64,000 nt of DNA, taken from contig NZ_JAVRBG010000005.1 of NCBI RefSeq assembly GCF_031845265.1, positions 124,001 to 188,000 on the forward strand, read 5' to 3'. The notes beneath the pieces were generated by a model. That model was given only the letters and a program-made list of their open reading frames with translations. It had not been told where the DNA came from and did no database searches. Below, in pieces: positions 40,323 to 49,956 of this stretch. Position numbers and translations under genes: made by a program. The DNA is from Mesonia ostreae. GTDB taxonomy: Bacteria; Bacteroidota; Bacteroidia; Flavobacteriales; Flavobacteriaceae. How positions within the stretch are numbered: the stretch's first letter is position 1; each line of letters opens with the position of its first letter.

Positions 40323-43022
40323 TTGCAAACAAACTTACTTTACATACTTTTCACGTGTTTTTTTGTGTTTCTAGGTTCTACAGCAACTGTGGCCCAAGAA
40401 ATTGACAGCATTACAAAAGTAAATATTCCTGCGGAAAGAGAAGCTGTTTTTTCCTTAAGTGATAGTCTTACCCCAAAACCGCCCACTTTAATGGACACCG
40501 TTAAGGTAGATACCATTAAACCCAAAGAGGATTCTTTTTTGACAGCAAACATTGTAGCCACCGCAAAAGACTATATGCGTTACGATCGTAAAAACGGAAA
40601 AGCTTATTTATATAACGAAGCTAAGATTGTATATGGAGATCTAGTTATTGAAGCCGGTCTAATTATTCTAGACAATAAAAAGAATGAAATATATGCGTAC
40701 GGGATCAAAGATTCTACAGACACATACACGCAAAGTCCTGTTTTTACTCAAGCAGAAAGCGTAATACAACCAGATAGTATTCGGTTTAATACCGTGAGCA
40801 AAAAAGCATTGGTACACAATTCTAGAACCAAGCAAGGAGAATTTAATGTAATAGGAGAAACGACCAAACGCGAGAATGATTCAGTGTATTTTATGAAGAA
40901 TGTAAAATTTACTACTTCTAAGGATATTGAAAATCCCGATTATTACTTTTACGCACGAAAAATTAAACTGGTACCTGAACAAAAAATCGTCACCGGCCTT
41001 GTGAATATGTATATCGCCGATGTTCCTACTCCCTTGGGTTTACCTTTCGGATATTTTCCCTTAACAGATGAAAGAGCATCGGGATTTATTATTCCATCGT
41101 TTGGAGACAATCAAAATAGAGGTTACTTTTTGCAAAACGGAGGGTATTATTTTAATATTAGTGATTATGTAGATTTAGCCGTTTTAGGAGATTATTATAC
41201 CAACGGAAGTTATGGTTTTCGCTTAGAGTCTAATTATGCAATGCGGTATCGCTACAACGGAAATGTAAGTTTCCGGTATGAGAAATTATTAAATAGTGAA
41301 CGCGGTTTCCCGGATTTCTCTGAAAGTACTATTTATAATTTACGTTGGAATCATACTCAGGATCAAAAAGCAAGTCCGTCGAGTAGATTCCAAGCCTCAG
41401 TCAATTTTGGAAGTAGTAAATATTACCAAGAAACCATCAACCAAACCAATACAGGAAACTTTTTAAATAACAACTTAAGTTCTTCGGTCTCCTACTCCAA
41501 AACTTTTGATGGAAAACCTCAAGTAAATCTAAGTGCCGCCGTAACGCATAATCAAAATACGAATACGCAAGAGGTTAATATGACTTTGCCTACCGTGCAG
41601 GCGAGTATGGCTAGGATTTATCCTTTTGAACCTAAAAACGGAACCAAAAAAGGAATTTTTCAAAATATAAATTTTCAATATAACCTAAGAGGAGAAAATA
41701 GAATTAGAACCACAGATTCACTATTCTTTAAACCTCAAATGTTCAAGAATATGCAGTCGGGAATTCAACATACGGTTCCTGTGAGTACTAATTTTAAACT
41801 CTTTAATTATTTTAGTGTTAGTGCCGGTACTTCTTTACAAGAAAATTGGGTTTTTAAAACCATAGATCGTTCGTATAATCAAAGTCTGCAAAAAGTAGTG
41901 ACAGATACCGTAAATGGTTTTGATGCGTATAGAACCTATAACTTCTCTTCTAGTATAGGAACTACCATTTATGGATTATTCAAATTTAAAAAAGAAGGTA
42001 AAATACAAGCCATTAGACACGTGGTGCGACCTTCTTTGAGCTACAGTATTAATCCTGCGTTTAATGAATTTTATGATACCTATTTGGTTCCAGAAACTTC
42101 TGGTTTACCTGAAGAAATAGTAGAATACTCTAGGTTTGAAGGTGGTCTTTTTGGAGCTCCAGGAAATACCTACGGGAGCAATATAGGGTTTTCCCTTACC
42201 AACGATTTTGAAGCAAAAGTACGCTCTAAAGATACCACTGCCACCGAACCTATAAAGCGTAAATTACTAAGTAATTTATCTCTTTCTACCTCTTACAATT
42301 TGGCAGCAGATTCTTTACAATTTCAGCCTGTGACGGTAAGAGGGGTTTTGCCAATTATAGAAAATAAGTTAGACATCAACTTTAATGGTGCGCTAGATCC
42401 TTATGCACTTAACAGTAATAATCAACGTATAGATACGTATAATATTAACAACGGCGGAAGTTTATTTAGACTTACCAGAGCCAACGTAAGTTTTGGGTAC
42501 AGTCTTTCTAATAAAGATTTTGAAAGAGGCGAAAAAGATACCGATAAGCTGGACAATGAAACGTTTAGAAACGGAGGAAGACCAGACGATTTGTTTGGTA
42601 CATCTACCAGTTTAGATGGTCGGCTTTATGGAGAAGACGAAGAAAAGGAAGAAAAAGTTGTAGAAAACGAAACCCAAAGATATCGTTATGCCATTCCTTG
42701 GAAAATTAGATTCGCCTACACGGCAACCTACAATAATTTAAGACGCGAAGATGAAATCTCCTCCCATTCTCTAATGTTTTCTGGAGATGTAGAGCTTTCA
42801 CCAAGATGGACTGTTGGTGCATCTTCTGGATTCGATTTTAAAAATCCCGGCTTTACCTTTACCCAACTCCGCTTTCAGCGCGATTTAGAAAGCTGGAGAC
42901 TTTCTTTTAACTGGACTCCCTTCGGAAATCGAGAATCTTGGTATTTCTTTATTGGTATTAAAGCCAATGTGTTGAGCGATATCAAATACGATAAGAATAG
43001 AGAACGAGACAGAAATTTATAA
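40323..43022 (+). CDS. lptD: Putative LPS-assembly outer-membrane protein LptD, TTG start
   Basis: An 899-residue outer-membrane protein that inserts lipopolysaccharide into the outer leaflet with LptE. A signal peptide (~1-24, ending TVAQ) is followed by an OstA/LptA-like periplasmic domain (~75-240: ATAKDYMRYDRKNGKAYL, then AKIVYGDLVIEAGLI) and a large barrel (~240-899) rich in Tyr/Asn strands and turns. The signal peptide is preceded by a stop codon at 40317-40319 and no ATG, so TTG at 40323 is the only start that keeps it. The C-terminal strand ends in charged residues rather than the usual Phe. Divergent from the cell-wall amidase. Confidence 0.9.
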   Translation: MQTNLLYILFTCFFVFLGSTATVAQEIDSITKVNIPAEREAVFSLSDSLTPKPPTLMDTVKVDTIKPKEDSFLTANIVATAKDYMRYDRKNGKAYLYNEAKIVYGDLVIEAGLIILDNKKNEIYAYGIKDSTDTYTQSPVFTQAESVIQPDSIRFNTVSKKALVHNSRTKQGEFNVIGETTKRENDSVYFMKNVKFTTSKDIENPDYYFYARKIKLVPEQKIVTGLVNMYIADVPTPLGLPFGYFPLTDERASGFIIPSFGDNQNRGYFLQNGGYYFNISDYVDLAVLGDYYTNGSYGFRLESNYAMRYRYNGNVSFRYEKLLNSERGFPDFSESTIYNLRWNHTQDQKASPSSRFQASVNFGSSKYYQETINQTNTGNFLNNNLSSSVSYSKTFDGKPQVNLSAAVTHNQNTNTQEVNMTLPTVQASMARIYPFEPKNGTKKGIFQNINFQYNLRGENRIRTTDSLFFKPQMFKNMQSGIQHTVPVSTNFKLFNYFSVSAGTSLQENWVFKTIDRSYNQSLQKVVTDTVNGFDAYRTYNFSSSIGTTIYGLFKFKKEGKIQAIRHVVRPSLSYSINPAFNEFYDTYLVPETSGLPEEIVEYSRFEGGLFGAPGNTYGSNIGFSLTNDFEAKVRSKDTTATEPIKRKLLSNLSLSTSYNLAADSLQFQPVTVRGVLPIIENKLDINFNGALDPYALNSNNQRIDTYNINNGGSLFRLTRANVSFGYSLSNKDFERGEKDTDKLDNETFRNGGRPDDLFGTSTSLDGRLYGEDEEKEEKVVENETQRYRYAIPWKIRFAYTATYNNLRREDEISSHSLMFSGDVELSPRWTVGASSGFDFKNPGFTFTQLRFQRDLESWRLSFNWTPFGNRESWYFFIGIKANVLSDIKYDKNRERDRNL

Positions 43023-43025
43023 ACT

Positions 43026-43406
43026 ATGAAGAAAATTATTAAAACCCCACACGCTCCTGCTCCTATTGGACCTTATAATCAGGCTGTTTTGACAGGAAAT
43101 ACATTATACACGAGCGGTCAAATTGCCATAGATCCTAAAACCAATGATTTGGTAACAGACGATTTAGAGAAAGAAACGCATTTGGTAATGCAAAATCTAA
43201 AAGCAGTTTTAGAAGCAGCAGAAATGACTTTTGAAAACGTCATTAAAACTTCCATCTTTATAAGTGATATGAATAACTTTCAGCAAATCAATAATGTCTA
43301 TGCCACGTATTTTGACGAAGAAACAGCCCCAGCGCGAGAAACCGTAGAAGTAGCTAATCTTCCTAAATTCGTGAACGTAGAAATAAGTGCCATTGCAGTA
43401 AAATAA
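43026..43406 (+). CDS. ridA: RidA-family deaminase (YjgF/YER057c/UK114)
   Basis: A 126-residue protein of family length that hydrolyses reactive enamine/imine intermediates such as 2-aminoacrylate. The signatures APAPIGPYNQAVLTGNTLYTSGQI and RETVEVANLPKFVNVEISAIAV are intact, including the Arg that binds the substrate carboxylate. It starts 3 bases after lptD and is probably co-transcribed, an odd pairing of an envelope protein with a metabolite-damage enzyme. Confidence 0.94.
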   Translation: MKKIIKTPHAPAPIGPYNQAVLTGNTLYTSGQIAIDPKTNDLVTDDLEKETHLVMQNLKAVLEAAEMTFENVIKTSIFISDMNNFQQINNVYATYFDEETAPARETVEVANLPKFVNVEISAIAVK

Positions 43407-43495
43407 ATTGGTTGCAAGCAAAAAACATTTCTAATCTTCCTTGACGGAAAAAATGATTTTTTTAAGTAGATTTATTTTTCAGTAAACATCATCCC

Positions 43496-45220
43496 ATGGT
43501 ATTATCTACATTAGATTGGCTGCTTATCATTTCCTTTTTTGTCATCAGTCTTTTGGTGGGCGTTCTCGTCTATAGAAAAAGTAGTAAAAATGTAGATAGT
43601 TTTTTCCTTAGCGGAAGAAATATGCCGTGGTGGCTTTTAGGAGTTTCCATGGTTGCTACTACTTTTGCTGCAGACACTCCTGGTCTTGTTGCTGGAATCG
43701 TTCGAAAAGATGGCGTTTACGGAAACTGGATTTGGTGGTCTTTTCTCCTTACCGGAATGCTTACCGTCTTCTTTTACGCTAAACTTTGGCGCCGAAGTAA
43801 CATCACCACAGATTTAGAATTTTATGAAATCCGCTACAGCGGAAGAAGTGCTGCTTTGCTACGAGGATTTAGAGCTCTTTATTTAGGTGTATTTTTTAAT
43901 ATAGTTATTATGGCAACCGTTTGTTTGGCAGCCATTAAAATAGGACACGTTTTATTTGGTTTTTCTGAAGTACAAACTTTAGTCATCGCCTCATTAGTGA
44001 CCGTATTCTATTCACTGCTTGGCGGCTTAAAAGGCGTTCTCATTACAGATTTTATTCAGTTTTTTATTGCGATGGTAGGAAGCATTTGGGCTAGCTATTA
44101 CATCATTAACCTCCCACAAATTGGCGGACTAGAAAATTTATTAACTCACGAATTAGTTCAAGATAAAACACCATTTTTTCCAGACTTTTCTCAGCCAGAA
44201 ATTATTATCCCGCTGTTGATTATTCCACTTTCTGTACAATGGTGGAGTGTTTGGTATCCTGGTTCTGAACCAGGCGGCGGTGGTTATATTGCCCAGAGAA
44301 TGTTGGCGGCAAAAGATGAAAAAAATGCCGTGTTGGCTACCTTATTTTTCAATATAGCTCATTATGCATTGCGCCCTTGGCCTTGGATTCTTATAGGTTT
44401 GGCTTCGCTAATTATTTATCCAGATTTAGAAAGCTTACAAACCGCTTTCCCAGATTTAGGTGCTTCTTTTGTAAAAGATGATTTATCGTATTCTGCCATG
44501 TTGGTCTTTTTACCTTCTGGCTTATTAGGAATTGTAATTACCTCTCTCATCGCTGCTTTTATGAGTACCATTTCTACGCACCTCAATTGGGGAAGCAGCT
44601 ATGTGGTAAACGATTTTTACGCTCGCTTTGTCAACAAAAATGCTTCAGAAAAAGCCAAAGTAAGAGTCGGGAGAATTTCTACCATAAGCATGATGATTTT
44701 TGCGGGCTTACTTTCTCTCATTTTGGAGGAAGCCAGAGATGCTTTTAATTTATTGCTACAAATTGGCGCAGGAACTGGTTTATTGTTCATTCTGCGGTGG
44801 TTCTGGTACAAAATCAATCCGTATAGTGAAATTGCGGCGATGTTATCTTCATTTCTTATCGCTATTATTTTCTTTGTGAATAGTAAGTTAGAATCGCCTT
44901 GGTTGGAGATTGCTTCGCATTGGCAGTTGGTCATTGGCGTAGTGATTACTACCATAGCTTGGGTAAGTGTAACTTTATTAACCCAACCTAGCGATCAAAA
45001 AACTTTAGATAGATTTGATGCTTTGGTATTTGGTGAAGGAAAGTTTAAACACATCAACTACAAAATTGGTGCTTTCCTTTTAGGAACACTCGGCGTTTAT
45101 GCAAGTCTCTTTGGAACGGGATTTATCATATACGGAGATTTTCTAGAAGCAGGAATCTCTTTTGTAGTCGCCCTCATTGGCTTTCTTTATCTCGTTAAAA
45201 ACTGGAGTAAGATTGTTTAA
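43496..45220 (+). CDS. Sodium:solute symporter (SSS family)
   Basis: A 574-residue permease with about 13-14 membrane helices. The N-terminal blocks FFLSGRNMPWWLLGVSMVATTFAADTP and the GGLKGVLITDFIQFFIA helix are typical SSS sequences and carry the unwound substrate/sodium site. It uses the sodium gradient to import an unknown small solute. An aromatic-rich loop (WWSVWYPGSEPGGGGYIAQRM) matches a flavobacterial SSS subfamily. It starts 89 bases after ridA. The 142 bases that follow before tamB hold a dispersed repeat. Confidence 0.9.
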   Translation: MVLSTLDWLLIISFFVISLLVGVLVYRKSSKNVDSFFLSGRNMPWWLLGVSMVATTFAADTPGLVAGIVRKDGVYGNWIWWSFLLTGMLTVFFYAKLWRRSNITTDLEFYEIRYSGRSAALLRGFRALYLGVFFNIVIMATVCLAAIKIGHVLFGFSEVQTLVIASLVTVFYSLLGGLKGVLITDFIQFFIAMVGSIWASYYIINLPQIGGLENLLTHELVQDKTPFFPDFSQPEIIIPLLIIPLSVQWWSVWYPGSEPGGGGYIAQRMLAAKDEKNAVLATLFFNIAHYALRPWPWILIGLASLIIYPDLESLQTAFPDLGASFVKDDLSYSAMLVFLPSGLLGIVITSLIAAFMSTISTHLNWGSSYVVNDFYARFVNKNASEKAKVRVGRISTISMMIFAGLLSLILEEARDAFNLLLQIGAGTGLLFILRWFWYKINPYSEIAAMLSSFLIAIIFFVNSKLESPWLEIASHWQLVIGVVITTIAWVSVTLLTQPSDQKTLDRFDALVFGEGKFKHINYKIGAFLLGTLGVYASLFGTGFIIYGDFLEAGISFVVALIGFLYLVKNWSKIV

Positions 45221-45240
45221 ATTTTATTATTTTCTGATAG

Positions 45241-45316
45241 AGAATCAAGACCCGCCCATACTGAAACATTACTTTTGAGCGGGCCATTTCGTTGTTAGAG
45301 TTAAGAATCAAGACTA
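45241..45316 (-). repeat. Short dispersed intergenic repeat, copy B
   Basis: On the minus strand it begins AGTCTTGATTCTTAACTCTAA and ends GGTCTTGATTCT, matching copy A at 6552-6600. It contains an extra GC-rich middle section (GGCCCGCTC ... GGGCGGG) that can fold back. It is the only notable content of the 142-base gap between the symporter and tamB and may end both converging transcripts. Confidence 0.5.
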
Positions 45317-45362
45317 AAGTTTTAAAGCAAGTTTAATGATAATTGCCTACTCTAGAAATCGG

Positions 45363-48300
45363 TTAATCTATTCCGGGAAATTGAATATAATCTGGCGCTA
45401 GAGATTTAGGATTTTCTTCTACTTCTTCTGGGATTTTCTTCTCTTTTTCTGTCTCTTGATTCAGCATTTTTCGAATCAATTCTTTAAACGTATCAAAATC
45501 TACCGAATAAGAAAGTCCCACGCCTTGTGTATATCCCAATTGTTCCCCTATATATTGTATGTTATTTTCTCTATTAAAAAGCTTAGCTCTAAGCGTTCCA
45601 TCTTCATTCAGCAATAAATCTATCTCTACATTTCCTACCACTACAGATTCTGTAACTCCACCAACAGGAACTCCCACTCTTCCGTTAAGCAAAATTCGCT
45701 TGCTAATTTGTGTACTAAGTGTTATTCCAAAACGGTCTGCTACATCTTGATCTTGAGTTCGCGCGCCTTGAACATAATTAATTCCTACTTTAAACTTTCC
45801 ATCTTCATCACTAAAAATATCATCAAATAACCCAGAAGCTCTTTCTATTAATAAATTGCCTGGAGCTGCATTTTGTCCCGGTGCATTCTGACTGTAAAAA
45901 CTACCTTGAGTAATTAAGGATAAGGCTTGCAACTCTGTACTTTGCCTGTCGCTAATTCTATATTCCAATTCAGATTTTACCACGGAACTCAGATTGGGGT
46001 ATTCAATGTCAAAGCTTAAATCGGCTTCTGTTAATTCTCCTTCTAAATTGATAAAAACTTCTACAGGAATATTTCTATTTATCGTTGGATTTTCTAGTAA
46101 AATAGCGGGATTTGCAGAAGTTTCATACATAGCTCTCACATTAAGATTAGCTCGAGTTGGGCTCCCATCCCAAGTAAGGTTTCCGCCAGAAACTACCTGA
46201 AATTCCTTTTGTACCAAACCACCATACTTGAAATTATATACGCCTTCATAGGCGACGAAATCTCCCCACATATTAAACTTTCCGTTGGTATTGATCTCTA
46301 TCAATATAGTTCCTGCCCCGCGGCCACGCAGAGAACTTCCACTATTTTGATCTACCACAATCTCCACTTCGGCATCATTGGTCACATCCAAATCAAACAC
46401 CAACTCTAAACCTTTTACAGGTTTGGTCTCAATTTCTTTCCCCTGTTCTCGAGCTATTTTTTCTTCCCTAGTTAGAAAGTAGATAAACGAATTATCTCCA
46501 ATAGTTTCTGTATCATTCAACGGGATTTTAAATATAGTTCCTTTCTCTGTTTTTGCATTTACCGTTATCTTTAATTCATCTGTGGGACCTTTTATAGAAG
46601 CGCTTCCATTGATAAAACCAGTTCCGTAATAAAGGGATTCCTCTGTTGCTTCCGTATCTAAAACAAGTAATCTATCTGGTGCATTAATGCTTAAATCTAG
46701 TTCCCATTTAGAAAATTTTTGATGAGAAATAGTTCCGTTAAGAACTCCTTTTGTTTTATACTTCACATCGGTAACATCAATTTTATTAAACAAAAACTCT
46801 TGGTTTGAAAGATCTACAATAGCATTTTGCTCAAAATCTAGATCTACGTTTAAGTACGGAATTTTAGCGCCGGCTTTCTCTAGCGTTAATCGCCCAGAAA
46901 TATCTGGGTTACTATAATCTCCAGAGATTTTTGCTTGCCCTGAGGCTTCTCCCCTAATATTAGAAATTACATCGCCACCTAAAGCACTAAAAGCATCTAA
47001 TTTAAACTTGTCTAGATCTACAACTAAATCTATATTGGAGTCTTCTGCGCTTACATTAATTCCGCCTTTGGCTTTTAAAAATTCATACTCCTCATTTTTC
47101 AATATGACATCAATTTGATACGAAGTAAGCGATTTATTTCCTTCTATAGAAAGGTCTAAGTTTCCATAATCTGTATCATTAATCGATACATTTTTTATGT
47201 TTAGAGAACTACTGGGGTAATAAACTCCTTTCTTCTGAAGAAAATTAAGCTCTCCGTTAACGATTCCGCCAAGATCTAGACTGTCTAAATATGGCGTAAT
47301 CTTCTTTAAGTCTACTTGAGAAAAATCTGCGTGAAAGTTTTTATAGGTAGAATCTGTAAGTTCTCCACTGAATTTAATTAATTCATTTTTGTGAGAAATT
47401 AGCAAGGTATCCAACTCAAACGTCTTGAATTCATTATCAAATACTAACTTTTGATTTTTAAGATTTTTCTGATTCAAATACCATTTGGCTTCTTTAAACT
47501 TAAAATTTGATTTTCTAAATCCAACTACAGATTTATTATCTTCATTAATCGTATGGTAAAAACTCAAGTTAAAATCGTCATCATTATTTTCACCGCCCTT
47601 AAATTCTGTACGCACAAATAAAGTATCGCGTAAGGTTACATTAATCAGGTTAAACTTAGAAGCATTATAAAATTTGGTAGAAATACTATCTACTTCTACA
47701 TAAGCGTTAAATAACGGATTAGAATTGTCTATTTGAACATTAATCTCTTCCAATTTATTTTTAAAGATTTCCATTTCTGGCGACTTAAACGTTAGTTTAA
47801 ATTCATCTTCTTCAGATTCTACGCTTCCGCGGATAAAAGTATTTGACGAAAGTTTTACATCTGGTGAAACCACTTCTACAATTTTATTATAGATATCAAA
47901 ATTGAAATCTAAATATTGATTGGATTCAATAGGAATAGGCTCATAATTGGCATATAAATTACCTATGGAGTTTTTAAACAATGCAGGCACCTCCCTTAAG
48001 TTAAATTTCCCCACTACTTCCCCACTAATAATATCTGGAGAATTTATGGTAATTTTCCTCACCTCTTCTTTAAAACTAGAGGTTACAATAAATTCTTCAA
48101 AATTATAGACCGTATTTTGATTTTTATAGGAAGCTCCTTTGAGTAAAATTTCACCTTCGGCGTCATCTATGGTGGTTCCGCGCATATTCATTTCCACATT
48201 TCCTTTAAAGATGGCAAGTGTATCGCGATTTACAAAATTAAGTCGGTACAAATCCGCGTAAGCCACATGAGCATTAAAATCATACACGTTTTGCTCCTCG

Positions 48301-49808
48301 GAAACATCAATTAAACCATTAAAATCAAATTGCAAATTGGGATCATCGATGACTAAATTTCCATTAAAATATGGATTTTTCAAAGTACCTGATACCTTTA
48401 TATTTTTATAGGTATATGCATTAAAGCGCAATTTTTCAATGTTTCCGTTAAGTTTAGTATTTAAGGTATTTGGATTAAATCCTGTGCCGTCTACTTTTAA
48501 GTTGAAGCTGGTTTTTCCTAATTCGTCATACCCTAGAAGTCTTCCTAAATTAAAATCTTTAAAAACAACATTGCCTTTATAAGTAGCAAAATCGGGGTCA
48601 TTTAAAGCTCCTAAATCTACTTTTAAAATGGCATTTCCCAATTGGCTGTTCACTCTAGAATTGGTAGAGATTGTAGTGGGAGTCGCTTTTATATATCCGC
48701 TAAGGTTAATATTTCCTATTTCTATAAGTTCCCTGGGCAGCGTGTTTCCCAATACTCGCGGCAGCAAGTTGACCAAATCATAATAATTGGTCGATAACTG
48801 ATTAAAATCTCCTTCTAACACAAAGTTACTAGGATCCTGTGCCAGCATATTTTTTAGATTCAGGTTTCCATCTATAACGCTACGATCCATGCCCCGCATG
48901 TGCCAGTTTTCTAAATTAAGATCGTTTAAAGTTCCAGAAATATTTCCTTCAAATGTAAATGTTTTTTCCTTCCCAAACTCTTCATAGAACACTGTTAAAT
49001 CATTGGTACTTATGGAGGACGTCTGCAATTTAGCTTCTAGCTGCACCTCATTTTCAAAATCACTAAAATCTTCGGGATCCTTATACTTAAATTTTAAATC
49101 TCCTACAATCGACGATTCTTCTGTCTTTAAAGAAAGGTCTTTTAGACGCATTAGCTTGGACGTATAGGAAAATTTGGTTTGAAGATTTTTGATAGGAATT
49201 CCTCTTGCTTCCATTCCGTTTAAACTATTTATATCTACATACACATCACTATTATCTACCAGTAAATTATACGCATTGATGTTGAGATTATTTAAATGAA
49301 CTAAATTAGGAATATCATTATTCTCGTCTACAAAAGTAAAGGTTCCATCCAGCACTTGAATGTGATCAATGGTTAAGGAAAAATCGCTGGTTTTAGGTTT
49401 TCCGCTATTAAATTTTTCTGAAAAAATATTGAGATTATCTCTCTCTTCTCCTTTGTATCGTTTAACATGGAGCTTGAGTTGGTTTACTTCCGCATTAGCG
49501 AAATCTAAATCATATCCTGTGAGTAGTCCTGGAATATTCAGTAACGAAGTTTTCAATTCTTTGGCGCTAATCAAAGTGTCTTGATGGTGATCTGCGATAA
49601 AAACTTGGTCTAAAACTACCCTCCCATCGTAAGAAATACTTACATTCTCGACGTCTATTTTGGCATCGTATTTTTCATAAAGAATTTGCGTCACCTTATT
49701 CGCCGTAAAAGTTTGCACACTAGGAATGGAAAATACCAATATCAACAACAAGAACAGCAACAAAATTGCCACGATGACCCGTCCTAATATTTTGAAAAAT
49801 TTTTTAAT
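45363..49808 (-). CDS. tamB: Translocation and assembly module protein TamB (start uncertain)
   Basis: A ~1480-residue inner-membrane-anchored AsmA/TamB-type protein spanning the periplasm, which with a TamA/BamA-like partner is thought to serve outer-membrane assembly or lipid transport. One N-terminal anchor (AILLLFLLLILVFSIPSVQTF) precedes a long run of beta-strand repeats and the C-terminal DUF490 domain (~1100-1430). The first in-frame ATG (49833-49835) is followed at once by TAA. The next usual start is GTG at 49772, which would drop a basic KKFFKILGR segment that should precede the anchor. An ATT at 49808 restores that segment, so I give it as the tentative start. Confidence 0.85.
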   Translation of the reverse strand: MKKFFKILGRVIVAILLLFLLLILVFSIPSVQTFTANKVTQILYEKYDAKIDVENVSISYDGRVVLDQVFIADHHQDTLISAKELKTSLLNIPGLLTGYDLDFANAEVNQLKLHVKRYKGEERDNLNIFSEKFNSGKPKTSDFSLTIDHIQVLDGTFTFVDENNDIPNLVHLNNLNINAYNLLVDNSDVYVDINSLNGMEARGIPIKNLQTKFSYTSKLMRLKDLSLKTEESSIVGDLKFKYKDPEDFSDFENEVQLEAKLQTSSISTNDLTVFYEEFGKEKTFTFEGNISGTLNDLNLENWHMRGMDRSVIDGNLNLKNMLAQDPSNFVLEGDFNQLSTNYYDLVNLLPRVLGNTLPRELIEIGNINLSGYIKATPTTISTNSRVNSQLGNAILKVDLGALNDPDFATYKGNVVFKDFNLGRLLGYDELGKTSFNLKVDGTGFNPNTLNTKLNGNIEKLRFNAYTYKNIKVSGTLKNPYFNGNLVIDDPNLQFDFNGLIDVSEEQNVYDFNAHVAYADLYRLNFVNRDTLAIFKGNVEMNMRGTTIDDAEGEILLKGASYKNQNTVYNFEEFIVTSSFKEEVRKITINSPDIISGEVVGKFNLREVPALFKNSIGNLYANYEPIPIESNQYLDFNFDIYNKIVEVVSPDVKLSSNTFIRGSVESEEDEFKLTFKSPEMEIFKNKLEEINVQIDNSNPLFNAYVEVDSISTKFYNASKFNLINVTLRDTLFVRTEFKGGENNDDDFNLSFYHTINEDNKSVVGFRKSNFKFKEAKWYLNQKNLKNQKLVFDNEFKTFELDTLLISHKNELIKFSGELTDSTYKNFHADFSQVDLKKITPYLDSLDLGGIVNGELNFLQKKGVYYPSSSLNIKNVSINDTDYGNLDLSIEGNKSLTSYQIDVILKNEEYEFLKAKGGINVSAEDSNIDLVVDLDKFKLDAFSALGGDVISNIRGEASGQAKISGDYSNPDISGRLTLEKAGAKIPYLNVDLDFEQNAIVDLSNQEFLFNKIDVTDVKYKTKGVLNGTISHQKFSKWELDLSINAPDRLLVLDTEATEESLYYGTGFINGSASIKGPTDELKITVNAKTEKGTIFKIPLNDTETIGDNSFIYFLTREEKIAREQGKEIETKPVKGLELVFDLDVTNDAEVEIVVDQNSGSSLRGRGAGTILIEINTNGKFNMWGDFVAYEGVYNFKYGGLVQKEFQVVSGGNLTWDGSPTRANLNVRAMYETSANPAILLENPTINRNIPVEVFINLEGELTEADLSFDIEYPNLSSVVKSELEYRISDRQSTELQALSLITQGSFYSQNAPGQNAAPGNLLIERASGLFDDIFSDEDGKFKVGINYVQGARTQDQDVADRFGITLSTQISKRILLNGRVGVPVGGVTESVVVGNVEIDLLLNEDGTLRAKLFNRENNIQYIGEQLGYTQGVGLSYSVDFDTFKELIRKMLNQETEKEKKIPEEVEENPKSLAPDYIQFPGID

Positions 49809-49900
49809 GGAGTTTCTGATTGAATTGGTTTACATGAAAAAGAATAATCCTAAATTTGTTTGCTTTTACCCAAGCTCGTAACTTCGTAAGTATACGATTA

Positions 49901-49908
49901 CAAAAATA
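49901..49908 (-). promoter_or_regulatory. Candidate -7 box of tamB
   Basis: Read on the minus strand it is TATTTTTG (TAnnTTTG), with a TTG at 49932-49934 spaced 23 bases upstream. The transcript would start before both the ATG-TAA and the ATT discussed for tamB. Confidence 0.45.
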
Positions 49909-49956
49909 GGTAGCTTTAGCAACAATATTAACAATTTTTGTGCCTAATATTTCATA

